From: Drosophila persimilis
Taxonomy: Eukaryota > Arthropoda > Insecta > Diptera > Drosophilidae
Assembly: GCF_003286085.1 (NCBI RefSeq)
Contig: NW_020825387.1
Span: 558,001 to 622,000, forward strand
Length of the DNA stretch: 64,000 bases
Direction: 5' to 3'
The notes beneath the pieces were generated by a model. That model had not been told where the DNA came from. It made no database searches and saw only the letters and a list, made by a program, of their open reading frames with translations. Numbering within the stretch: the stretch's first letter is position 1; each line of letters opens with the position of its first letter. A program made the translations under genes and the position numbers. Shown one piece after another: positions 25,566 to 35,800 of this stretch.

Positions 25566-25932
25566 AATATCATAATCATAATCGGGGTTTACCTAAAACA
25601 TGTTCCCTGTGAATATATAGGTTTGTTGGTGGTCTGATATATGGAAATCGTGCAATTGTTTTATGTAGTTACGGGTGTCCTTTATGCAATAGAAAAGAAT
25701 TAACAGCGGTATATTGGCGGCAACCTTAGTCAACTTAAAATTGTTAATTAAATACCAAATGGGTTTTTTGTGTGCACTGAAAATGCAATGCATATTGCAA
25801 TTTTTATCCTTATCAACTACCATGGTCACCAATATAAACATTTTAAAATTTGATCAAAATCGTACGATCCGCTTAGGAGCGCGTCGTAATGGGTTAACTT
25901 GTATCTGTTTTTTGTTTTCTTCGCTTATGGGC

Positions 25933-25940
25933 TATCGATA
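25933..25940 (+). promoter_or_regulatory. DRE (TATCGATA) upstream of discs lost
   Basis: This is a perfect palindromic DRE. A second half site (CTATCGATTT) follows at 25951-25960. It probably marks the promoter of the downstream gene, with a long leader intron between it and the ATG at 27838. Confidence 0.55.
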
Positions 25941-27837
25941 TCGCAGTGTACTATCGATTTAACATTTTTACCGTGCGGTTCGCGTGAAATTCAGGCGCTG
26001 CGAAAAACTACAAAAAACCATTTAAAATCAGTAATTGTATTAATGAAACAACTGTGAAACATTACATTAGATATCAAAGTGTAAGTTTTCATTAATTTTA
26101 TAATGGTAGCACATGAATTTATAGCTATAAGTTGCAATTTCAACTTTTTTAGTGAGCAAAGTGAAAATTTTTCGGGTCAACGCCACACCCTCTCATAGAG
26201 ACAGTCTAAATCCAATTAAACATGGGGAAAATTTGAGCGAAAAGTGCTAAAAATTATTAAATAGATCAATGGGACAATACCGGGAGCTCAATTATCCTGA
26301 AATCGTTCATATTTTGTACAAACTCCGTATTCCAATTGAAGTTGAAAAAAAGTATCTATGCATGTAGTAGCTTCATTTTTGTTTGTGTGTGTGCATGCGT
26401 TCAGGAGTTTTGTGTTTGTGTGCGTGTGTGTACGTCATCGGCTGGTGGTGCGGCAACTTCAGCCGGGAGAAAGCGTGAGAGAGAGAGCCTGTCATGGGAT
26501 TGTTTTTGTGTATGTGAGAGCGTCCGAGTACGAAGAGTAATGTTTTGCCATACATTTGCCAAAAACCTGTTTTAATGACAATGTCCTTGACTTTGCTTGA
26601 AGGCTAATTCGTGTAGGATATTTCAGCCCCTTTGCGAGTGTGTGTTTGGCTATAGTACAACACAGCCTATGCGTTCTTTTGACTTCTATATTTCATGCTT
26701 GGCAATCATTGCTCATAATTCCAAACTGCGAGGGTTACGTCATCCACAGCTATTTTCTGATAGACACTTCAATTAATGTACACACACAGGCATGGGTTTG
26801 TAGGCATACATATGTGTGTTTTTTCTTGCTCTCTTTTCAAGGGGGTTCGTTCTCTCGCACTTGCTGTTTTTTGTTGTTATTTGTATTTTGTACCGCGATA
26901 AACAGTTAAATTGCCTTCAATGATATTTGTGTGTGTGTGAAGTGTTTGGTCATACTTTTGTATGGCTGCTTTTAGGAGAGAGACAAAAAATGCCCGAGCC
27001 TAGCCTAGGGTATTTTTTTTTGTATTTCTCTTCTGTTGTTTCCTGCCCTGCTCTCCGGCGTCGACCCACCCTCTTGATGTGTGACTGTTTTGTCCACGGG
27101 GAAATGATGTCACTGGTTTTAATTAATTAAGGCAGATTGTTGCTGTTTTGACCTCTTCTCGTCCATTCATATTCTGGAAATGTTAAGTAATCCAGCAGTA
27201 ATCAATTCCTTGAAATATCTTATATATGTATGCTTATCACAATTTAACAAAAGGGGAATTTGTGTACAGTAAGAGGGTCGTTGCATGAGGAAACATTTTA
27301 AAGCTAAATTTAAATTTGGTTTGATGTTGTGCATTGTCTGTGTGTCTATATGTTCTCTATTATTTACTTTACTGGAAATTACATTTTCTATACCCTATTT
27401 ATCTCTTTACAATGTATCCTAACCTTACATACCCTATTATATAGTATCAATGAAATATGTTGCCATATTTTGATACCTCGTAGTTTCTTTCGTGACTTAG
27501 TTCCTTAGCTCCTCCTCCTCTTCCTCGTCCTTCTGCGCGTCCTACTGTGTCTGAGGGAAGTGATTTAAAAAGCTATCAAAATCCTCAAGGAAACAAAATC
27601 CTTCAGCCTTTCCAAAAAAAATAAACAAAAAAAATATCCAAAAATAGAAACGAAAACCAAACAAAAGCCGAGAGTGTACAAGAAAACATTTCTCTTCTCC
27701 CCTCTTCCGTTGCAGGAAAAGAGAGAGAGAGAGAGAGAAATATTTAGAGCTGATAAAAATAGCTCGAGCCTGCCTCCGTAATAAGGAGGCTATGTCCCTA
27801 ACGTCACTGTAAACGACAGAAAATACAAGGAATAAAA

Positions 27838-30800
27838 ATGAACAGATTGGAAGAGAATCAGCTCCAGCGTTTGCTGACGAATCTGGAAAACGTTCCCCGT
27901 GTACAGTTGCCTTTCAAGTTCGTGTCGCTCTTCAAAAAAGGAAAGACCTGCAGCTTGGAAGACTTTGCCGTGTACTTTCTGGCTGCCGTGCGCCAACATA
28001 CAGAGCAGCATTTCCGCGGCAGCGAGACCGAGACGACTCCCAAGTGTCTAACACCTGTACGACAGCCCAAGCCACTGCTGCCGTCTGAGGACTTGTTCAA
28101 CGTATCTCCCCACAACCAGAGTGCAGCCGGTGCCACATCCTCGATGTCTACTCCGGTCCGGCCGCAGTCGCAAGGCCGAAGGTCCGCTGGAGGTGCTCCA
28201 GGCAGCCGTCAGTTCTGCAGCACTCCCCAAAGCGCAAATCGCAGCGGAGGAGGAGGCGCATCTGGTGACCGTGGTCACAGCTTTTGTCTAGGCGACTTTC
28301 TGGTTACTACACCGACCCAAGGTCACCAGCGATCCACCAAGAAGAAGACTACTCCCCAGCAGCAGCAACAACAGCAGTCAGCCCAGGGAGTGGCCCAGGC
28401 CAAACCCAGACGTCGGGTTCTCCCGATGACCATCAGCAAGAACGTGTCGGCCAGCTCTTCGTTTGGTGACACCAGCTCCTTTAGCAACGACAACAATCTG
28501 TGGCGCCTCTCGCAGAGCAGCGAACTGTTCGATCGCAGCCAGGGCGCTGCCCTGGATATGGAGGCGCGCAAATCCCTACTCCTCCACAAGCAGGAGATCA
28601 AAAGTGAGGCCCCCGTCAGTGTGGTCCCAGAGAGGGGACAAGAAGATGAGGTCTCCAGTATGCAGGAGCCCGTCCCCGTCAAACTGGAAGATGTGAAAAG
28701 TCCCGGCCAGCTGCAGGTTCTCTCGGCCATCTATGGCCAGCTAATGGATCTCAATATGGTGCCGAATGTGCTGGGGGAGCTGAGCTTTGTGATGCAGCTG
28801 CTCAACGTCCACGACTCGGATGTGACTCCGAGTCAAGCGGTGAAGGAGCTGGATCTGGGGACTCCCCTGCAGCGTCTGGGTCTCTACAAGAATTGCATTT
28901 ACTTTGCCCTCCAACTGTTGGAGCATCAGCAGTATCTTCTTCTCCAGCTGGACAGGAAATCGCTCGGCATTCTCCTGCAACACGAGCGCCTGGGCCTGCT
29001 GCCTCAGCCCCTGGTGCAGCAGTTGGAGGAGTCGTGCCACCGTAAGCAGGAACTGGCCAAAAAGGAGACCTCCAGCGCCTCCTCCTCCCTGACTTTGGCC
29101 TCGCCTGGGAGCCAGCAGAACGTCTACTACCACGAGGAGAAGGACTCGCGCGATAACTTTCCAAACCAGAATGAGTTCGGGGCCTTCAAGTCGCAGCGGG
29201 ATCTCTTCTACAAGGCCTTCAAGCTGTGGGAGGCCACCCACCTCAATCGGGGGTTCTGCTTCAATCGAGAACTCAAGCCGCATGTGCGGGCCATCTTTAC
29301 GATTTCGGAGCATGCCGTGAACATGGCCCACTTTGCCAAGCTGTTTGTCAGCCAGCTCCTCATCTCTGGCAGCGAGACAACCGAATCTCCGGAAGAGCTG
29401 GGTCTCAAGCTGGACCAGCTGCGACTGAACCGCCTGGCCCAGCGATTGGTGACCTCCAGCTCCAGCGTCGAGGATCAGTTCCCCCGCTCGCAGGCTTTCT
29501 TCCGCGACTTTATCAGCGACTGCGCCTCTATAGCCTTTCTAGTGCAGCTGAAGCTCGCCCTATATGTCCAATTGGTGCGTCAAAATGATTCCACATTCGA
29601 GCTGAAGCAGCTGGCCGAGGATGTGGTGGAGGAGGAACGCCCCTCGCAGCAGGGCGGGCCCTTCATTGTGCGTGCCCAGACCATGGCCAATATGCTGATT
29701 CTGGCAAAGTTCCTCGGATATGTGACGGCCCTACCCTACAATCGTTGTTCCGGCCAGCCACAATCGCAGGTCTGCCAGCAGCAGCTTCAGCTGCGCAGCC
29801 ACTTCCAGCCGGACTTTAATCTTCGCGAGCTCCTCGAACGATCGATGGTGAATGGCAAGCTGCTGATCACCCTGCCCTGGCTGGTGCAGTATCTGGTGAT
29901 GCTGGACCTCATCGCGCTCCAGTTGCCCAACACTCTGGCCACTCTGGAGCTCCTCTATGCCCTGTACGCCGCCATGCCTGCAGAAAAACTGCAGCCCGGT
30001 GCCGTGTTCGTTGCCAGGAGCTGCCTGGGCTGGCTATTGGAGGCACAGCCGCATCTGGTCAGCGGATACTACAGCTACAGGGCCCTGGAAACGGGTGGAA
30101 ATGCAGCCGTGGTGGAGAGCTGCCTGAGCTCGTTTCGTTCATTGGAGACATCCCATGTGCCGCAGATGGAGGAGCTTCTGCCGGTGGCCTGCCCCTATCT
30201 CCATGAATTCCGAGTGAGCATCACGCCCTCCCGGCAATCCCAAAGCACTGGACGAAGCGGCCGATTCCGGTACATCACCACGCGGCTGGAGCAGCTTAAT
30301 CAGAGTGGTGCCACAACCTCTGCAACGGGCCAATCGGTGGTGGCTTCCGTGGAGCTCAGTCCGGCGGAGCAGCAGCAGCGGAAACTTGGCGATGCCTTCC
30401 TCCACTCGCAGAACGCCTCGACCAGACGCCTCATAGAGTTTGTGACTGAGCGCAGCTTCAAATGCGTGGTGAAGGATGCCCAGCAGCAGATTCTGCTGCC
30501 GTCCAAGGCGGCGGCCGATGGCCGTGTCAACGAGATCAATTCCACGCAGTATCAGGATGTGTTTGGCGACATCCAGCAGATCTACCAAGAGGCCAAATCG
30601 CAGGCCTGCCAGCGATGGGCGGACCAAGTGCCACGGATGCTAACGGAGCGCATTGAGCAGTCCCTGGGGGCCCTGCTACCCGACAGCACCAACGAGGTGC
30701 TGCGAGCCACGTACACCCAACTGATCCGGGGACAGGCGCAGACTCAGCTGCAGCATTGGCTGCAGGCGAACGTGATGCAGTCCAGCTTCTACCAAGGGGA

Positions 30801-31542
30801 TCTTCAGGAGCTGGCCGCCAAGGTGTGCCGCGCCAACAAAAACAAACTGGAGACCACTGGCGGCGGCAGCTCCAGCGAGATGCATTTGACCCTGGACGTG
30901 GGCTTCAGTCTCTCCGACATGCTCTTCCAGCTGCAGCAGTGGCTTCATTGCGTCAGCCTGCGTCCGGAGAGCGTGGGTAGTGCGCCAGAGCTGTGGGCGC
31001 TGCTCCAGCAGATCCAACACGCCGTTCTGCTGACCCAGCTGCCCACCGTCTTCTATCATTTGATTGGCTCCGGCCTGGTGCGACTTGTCCAGCTGCTGAT
31101 CATCCGCCAGCCGCAGCTCCTGACACCACAGATCCTCACTGCCAGCTGCACAGTATGGCGGACACCTCAGCTCTCGGCCAGTGAGCCAGCTTTACCGGGA
31201 ATCTTTGATGGTTTGCTCAGTGTGAGCTTTATCCAGGAGCTGGGAAACCATCTGGAGTGCTTCCGCCTGCTGGAGAAGCTCCTCCTCACCATGCTGGAAG
31301 CAGGCGTATTGAATGCTGATCAGTTTAACGAGCTCTTCATGCCGCTCTTTAAGGAGAACTGGTCACCGCCCGTCTGGAGTGCCCTTTCCCAAATGCTGCA
31401 GCAACTGTCGCAGGGGAATCGTTTTGGCGGAGGTGATAGCAATGATAGCAAGGAAGACATCAATAGCCCCGAGGACGACGCTAAATCGCATCTGTTCATG
31501 GAGATGCTGGCCGACTTGTCACGTGATTTGGATAGTTTCTAA
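27838..31542 (+). CDS. dlt: Codanin-1 homologue (discs lost)
   Basis: One exon encodes 1234 residues, nearly the length of human codanin-1 (1227). The N-terminus (LPFKFVSLFKKGKTCSLEDFAVYFLAAVRQHT) is followed by a Ser/Gln/Gly-rich, probably disordered region to about residue 220. That region contains KPRRRVLPMTISK, which resembles the basic ASF1-binding segment of codanin (inference). The rest is helical and Leu-rich, with family blocks such as REFFYKAFKLWEA-like RDLFYKAFKLWEATH, RDFISDCASIAFLVQLKL and FNELFMPLFKENW. Codanin-1 holds histone chaperone Asf1 in the cytoplasm. In D. melanogaster, dlt is the neighbour of alpha-Spec, as here. The ATG context is AAAAATG, and the stop at 31540-31542 is followed by AATAAA near 31597. 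Confidence 0.9.
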   Translation: MNRLEENQLQRLLTNLENVPRVQLPFKFVSLFKKGKTCSLEDFAVYFLAAVRQHTEQHFRGSETETTPKCLTPVRQPKPLLPSEDLFNVSPHNQSAAGATSSMSTPVRPQSQGRRSAGGAPGSRQFCSTPQSANRSGGGGASGDRGHSFCLGDFLVTTPTQGHQRSTKKKTTPQQQQQQQSAQGVAQAKPRRRVLPMTISKNVSASSSFGDTSSFSNDNNLWRLSQSSELFDRSQGAALDMEARKSLLLHKQEIKSEAPVSVVPERGQEDEVSSMQEPVPVKLEDVKSPGQLQVLSAIYGQLMDLNMVPNVLGELSFVMQLLNVHDSDVTPSQAVKELDLGTPLQRLGLYKNCIYFALQLLEHQQYLLLQLDRKSLGILLQHERLGLLPQPLVQQLEESCHRKQELAKKETSSASSSLTLASPGSQQNVYYHEEKDSRDNFPNQNEFGAFKSQRDLFYKAFKLWEATHLNRGFCFNRELKPHVRAIFTISEHAVNMAHFAKLFVSQLLISGSETTESPEELGLKLDQLRLNRLAQRLVTSSSSVEDQFPRSQAFFRDFISDCASIAFLVQLKLALYVQLVRQNDSTFELKQLAEDVVEEERPSQQGGPFIVRAQTMANMLILAKFLGYVTALPYNRCSGQPQSQVCQQQLQLRSHFQPDFNLRELLERSMVNGKLLITLPWLVQYLVMLDLIALQLPNTLATLELLYALYAAMPAEKLQPGAVFVARSCLGWLLEAQPHLVSGYYSYRALETGGNAAVVESCLSSFRSLETSHVPQMEELLPVACPYLHEFRVSITPSRQSQSTGRSGRFRYITTRLEQLNQSGATTSATGQSVVASVELSPAEQQQRKLGDAFLHSQNASTRRLIEFVTERSFKCVVKDAQQQILLPSKAAADGRVNEINSTQYQDVFGDIQQIYQEAKSQACQRWADQVPRMLTERIEQSLGALLPDSTNEVLRATYTQLIRGQAQTQLQHWLQANVMQSSFYQGDLQELAAKVCRANKNKLETTGGGSSSEMHLTLDVGFSLSDMLFQLQQWLHCVSLRPESVGSAPELWALLQQIQHAVLLTQLPTVFYHLIGSGLVRLVQLLIIRQPQLLTPQILTASCTVWRTPQLSASEPALPGIFDGLLSVSFIQELGNHLECFRLLEKLLLTMLEAGVLNADQFNELFMPLFKENWSPPVWSALSQMLQQLSQGNRFGGGDSNDSKEDINSPEDDAKSHLFMEMLADLSRDLDSF

Positions 31543-32738
31543 AACCCCTAACAAAAATACAGCCCTATGTCATGTAACGTACTCTTTGGCTCCCTAAATA
31601 AAAGGGACACTAGCAAATAACTCGGAGGGGAAAAGCGGGATTGTCTTTATTGGGTTGGACATGTTGTCGATAAGATAACAATTGGCTGTGAACGAGTGCG
31701 TCACTGTCACCTCTTTTAGTTTTAGTTTATTCTTGAACGGCAAGCGGAGCGGGGCCGCATTCTGAAACGATTCGATCATCGACCTGAGCAGTTGGCAACG
31801 CGATAAGCGATAAGCGGCGATTGCAACTCTATTCTGTGCCATTTGTATTTGTATTTGCGAGTAAAGCGAATGTAATCATACATATATTCATTATTTTGCA
31901 TAGCTAACGATTATACAATCGCTGCAGTCGTAGATGTACCGGTTCGATCATATTTAAATTGTTCGTTTAGAGTCATGAGCGCGATAAGCGGCGATTGCAA
32001 CTATATTCTGTGACGATAAGCCAGGGTTGGGATGCAGACAAGAGTTAAATATTTACAATATATCTTCTTTTTATTTTTGTATGTGTGTGCAAGTTAGAAT
32101 ACAAATTTAACTATTCTTGGCCTGTTTAAACTGGAGCAGAGACAATATATTGTTCATATGGTTCATATCCAGCGAGGTTTTCGGAATCGTCGAAATCCGC
32201 GCCCTCTCGTTCGCACGAAGTCGAGAAAGCTCACAGATCTAAAAATAGAATGAGCTTGCATGTGTGTGTGTGTACTTGTGCAAGACTTGGGCCGGAGACA
32301 CTGCTGGATACCGTTTTCATGGCGTGCGACAGAACACCCACAAAACTCTACAAGGAAGTCTCCTTCCTCCATTTTCCGGTCGTTTTCCCATAACTTTTTT
32401 GACTAACAAAATCGAAATTCAAACCCAAATCAGCCATTCTCGGTATCGGTAGTCTAAAAAGTCTATTAATATGATGCATTATTTTGATGAAAAAATGAAA
32501 ATGAAAACATAATAATTACATATGTATGTATGTATTCCACACTTATTTTACAGTTGTGCACGGTCAAACATTTGATGAAGAAGCAGCAGCAGGTACCAGC
32601 AGCAGTATTAATTTAAACCCAGTTGGCAGCGCCTAGAGCCTGGATCTTACGGTAAATTGGAACAACAATAGCGAATGTAAACAAAACGAAAGGAAATGGA
32701 AATTGATTGATAGAAAATTTGTGTGTTTGTATTTTGCA
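31543..32738 (+). other. Intergenic region and 5' leader of alpha-Spec
   Basis: This is spacer between dlt and alpha-Spec without a coding gene. A poly(A) signal for dlt lies near 31597. A 32-nt direct repeat lies at 31807-31838 and 31981-32012. A pyrimidine-poor acceptor TATTTTGCAG at 32730-32739 suggests that the alpha-Spec 5' UTR is spliced, with its first exon in this region. Confidence 0.5.
31807..32012 (+). repeat. Direct repeat pair (GCGATAAGCGGCGATTGCAA...)
   Basis: The 32-nt units at 31807-31838 and 31981-32012 differ at one position. Each is preceded, 30-40 nt upstream, by TTCGATCAT, so the duplication may originally have been longer. Confidence 0.8.
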
Positions 32739-32806
32739 GCTCTTTACGAAGCCACGAGACGAACGAATATTTTCAAGAATAGAAGACAAGCAAACGAAAT
32801 AACGAT

Positions 32807-35800
32807 ATGGAGAATTTTACACCGAAGGAGGTGAAAATCCTCGAGACCGTCGAGGACATCCAGGAGCGTCGTGAGCAGGTTCTCTCGCGCTACAACGAGT
32901 TCAAGATCGAGACCCGTCAGAAGCGCGAGAAGCTCGAGGATTCGCGGCGCTTTCAGTACTTTAAGCGCGATGCCGACGAGCTGGAGTCCTGGATCCATGA
33001 GAAGCTGCAAGCGGCCAGCGAGGAGAGCTATCGCGATCCCACCAATCTGCAGGCCAAGATCCAGAAGCATCAGGCGTTCGAGGCCGAGGTCTCGGCGCAT
33101 AGCAATGCCATCGTGTCGCTGGACAACACCGGCCAGGAGATGATCAATCAGCAGCACTTTGCCTCCGAGACTATTCAGCGGCGACTGGATGAGCTCCATC
33201 AGCTGTGGGAGCTGCTGCTCAGCCGCCTGGCTGAGAAGGGTCTGAAGCTGCAGCAGGCGCTGGTTCTAGTGCAGTTCCTGCGCCAGTGCGAGGAGGTCAT
33301 GTTCTGGATCAAAGACAAGGAGACCTTTGTTACGGCCGATGAGTTCGGCCAGGATCTGGAGCACGTGGAGGTCTTGCAGCGTAAGTTCGACGAATTCCAG
33401 AAGGACATGGCCTCGCAGGAGTACCGTGTAACCGAAGTGAACCAGCTGGCCGACAAACTCATCCAGGATGGCCACCCCGAGCGCGACACCATCACCAAGC
33501 GCAAGGAGGAGCTCAACGAGGCCTGGCAGCGGCTCAAGCAGCTGGCCATCGTGCGCCAGGAGAAGCTCTTCGGTGCCCACGAGATCCAGCGCTTCAACCG
33601 AGATGCCGATGAGACTGTCGCCTGGATCGCTGAGAAGGATGTGGTCCTCTCCTCCGACGACTATGGCCGCGACTTGGCCAGCGTTCAGGCCCTGCAGCGC
33701 AAGCACGAGGGCGTAGAGCGCGATCTGGCTGCCCTCGAGGACAAGGTGTCAACACTGGGCGCTGAGGCCCAGCGTCTGTGCTCCATCCATGCGGATCACA
33801 GCGATCAGATCCGCGACAAGCAATCGGAGATCGCCAACTACTGGCAGAGTCTGACTGCCAAGGCCCGCGAACGCAAGCAGAAGCTAGACGAGTCCTACTA
33901 TCTGCATCGCTTCCTCGCCGATTTCCGCGACCTGGTGTCGTGGATCAACGGCATGAAGGCCATTATCTCGGCCGATGAACTGGCCAAGGATGTGGCTGGG
34001 GCCGAGGCCCTGCTGGAGCGTCACCAAGAGCACAAGGGCGAAATCGATGCCCGCGAGGACAGCTTCAAGCTAACCACCGAGTCCGGCCAAAAGCTGCTGG
34101 AGCGCGAGCACTACGCCGCCGCCGAGATCCAAGAGAAGCTGGGCGCACTGGAGAACGACAAGAGCTCGCTGCTGTCCCTGTGGGAGGATCGCCGCATCCT
34201 GTACGAGCAGTGCATGGATCTGCAGCTCTTCTACCGCGACACCGAGCAGGCAGACACCTGGATGGCCAAGCAGGAGGCATTCCTGGCCAATGAGGATCTG
34301 GGCGACTCGCTCGACTCGGTGGAGGCTCTGATCAAGAAGCATGAGGACTTTGAAAAGAGTCTGGCCGCCCAAGAGGAAAAGATCAAGGCCCTGGACATTT
34401 TCGCCACCAAGCTGATCGATGGCCAGCACTATGCTGCCGACGATGTGGCCCAGCGTCGCCAGATGCTGTTGGCCCGCCGTGCCGCCCTCCAGGAAAAGTC
34501 GGCAAAGAGGCGCCAGCTGCTGGAGGACTCGAACAGATACCAGCAATTCGAGCGGGACTGCGACGAGACCAAGGGCTGGATCAGCGAGAAGCTGAAGTTT
34601 GCCACAGACGACAGCTACCTGGACCCCACCAATCTGAACGGAAAGATGCAGAAGCATCAGAATTTCGAGCACGAGCTGAACGCCAACAAGTCGCGCATCG
34701 AGGACATCACCAATGTGGGCACGGAACTGATCGAGAAGCAGCACTATGCCGCCGATCAGATCAACACGCGCATGCAGGAGATTGTGGTGCTCTGGGAGAC
34801 GCTCGTTCAGGCCTCCGACAAGAAGGGATGCAAGTTGAACGAGGCCTGCCAGCAGCAGCAGTTCAATCGAACCATCGAGGACATTGAGCTCTGGCTGAGC
34901 GAGATCGAGGGCCAGCTGCTGTCGGAGGATCACGGCAAGGACCTAACCTCTGTGCAGAATCTCCAGAAGAAGCACGCCCTCCTCGAGGCCGATGTCATGG
35001 CTCATCAGGATCGCATAGAAAGCATCAAGGTGGCTGCCAATAAGTTTATCGAATCCGGGCACTTTGATGCAGACAATATCCGCAACAAGGAGGGCAACCT
35101 GTCGGCCCGCTATGCTGCCCTCGCCGCGCCCATGAGCGAGCGCAAGCAGCATTTGTCGGACTCGCTGCACGTGCAGCAGCTGTTCCGTGACCTGGAGGAC
35201 GAGGCGGCCTGGATAAGGGAGAAGGAGCCCATCGCCGCCTCAACCAATCGGGGACGCGATCTGATTGGAGTGCAGAACCTGATCAAGAAGCATCAGGCCG
35301 TGCTCGCGGAGATTAACAACCACGAGGCCAGGCTGCTGAATGTTATCAGTTCGGGCGATAATATGCTGAAAGACCAGCCGTTCGCAAGCGACGACATCCG
35401 GCAGCGATTGGAGGCCCTGCAGGAGCAGTGGAACAACCTCAAGGAGAGGTCCAATCAGCGCAAGCAGGATCTCGATGACTCGCTGCAGGCCCATCAATAC
35501 TTTGCGGATGCCAACGAGGCCGAGTCGTGGATGCGCGAGAAGGAGCCGATCGCCACCGGCAGCGATTACGGCAAGGATGAGGACTCTTCGGAGGCGCTGC
35601 TGAAGAAACACGAGGCGCTTGTCTCCGATCTGGAGGCCTTCGGCAACACCATCCAGGCCCTGCAGGAGCAGGCCAAGAACTGTCGCCAGCAGGAGACACC
35701 CGTGGTGGATATCACTGGCAAAGAGTGCGTCGTGGCCCTCTACGACTACACGGAGAAGTCACCCCGCGAGGTGTCCATGAAGAAGGGCGATGTCCTCACT

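Larger units (their letters stand above)
25351..27716. other. Spacer joining 63F genes to 62B genes; 5' region of discs lost
   Basis: No coding gene is supported. It holds a diverged repeat copy (25435-25565), a DRE (25933-25940), and a possible leader exon of the next gene (about 25960-26077, donor AAAGT|GTAAGTTTT). Long TG-rich tracts follow (26380-26440, 26925-26940), and a CTCCTCCTC run lies near 27510. A candidate acceptor (TTCCGTTGCAG, 27716) precedes a GA microsatellite (27721-27739) and the discs lost ATG. The frames at 26336-27130 are low complexity. Confidence 0.5.

Noticed and set aside
26336-27130. Open frames with Cys/Val runs (CVCACVQ..) upstream of discs lost
   Set aside because: They translate TG microsatellites and show no conserved domain.
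34070-34933. Leu-rich antisense frames in alpha-Spec, dlt and Dhc62B (e.g. 34070-34933, 39382-40320, 54836-56041)
   Set aside because: High-GC third positions in the sense genes remove antisense stops; the Leu/Val-rich products mirror Glu/Lys/Gln codons of the sense strand.
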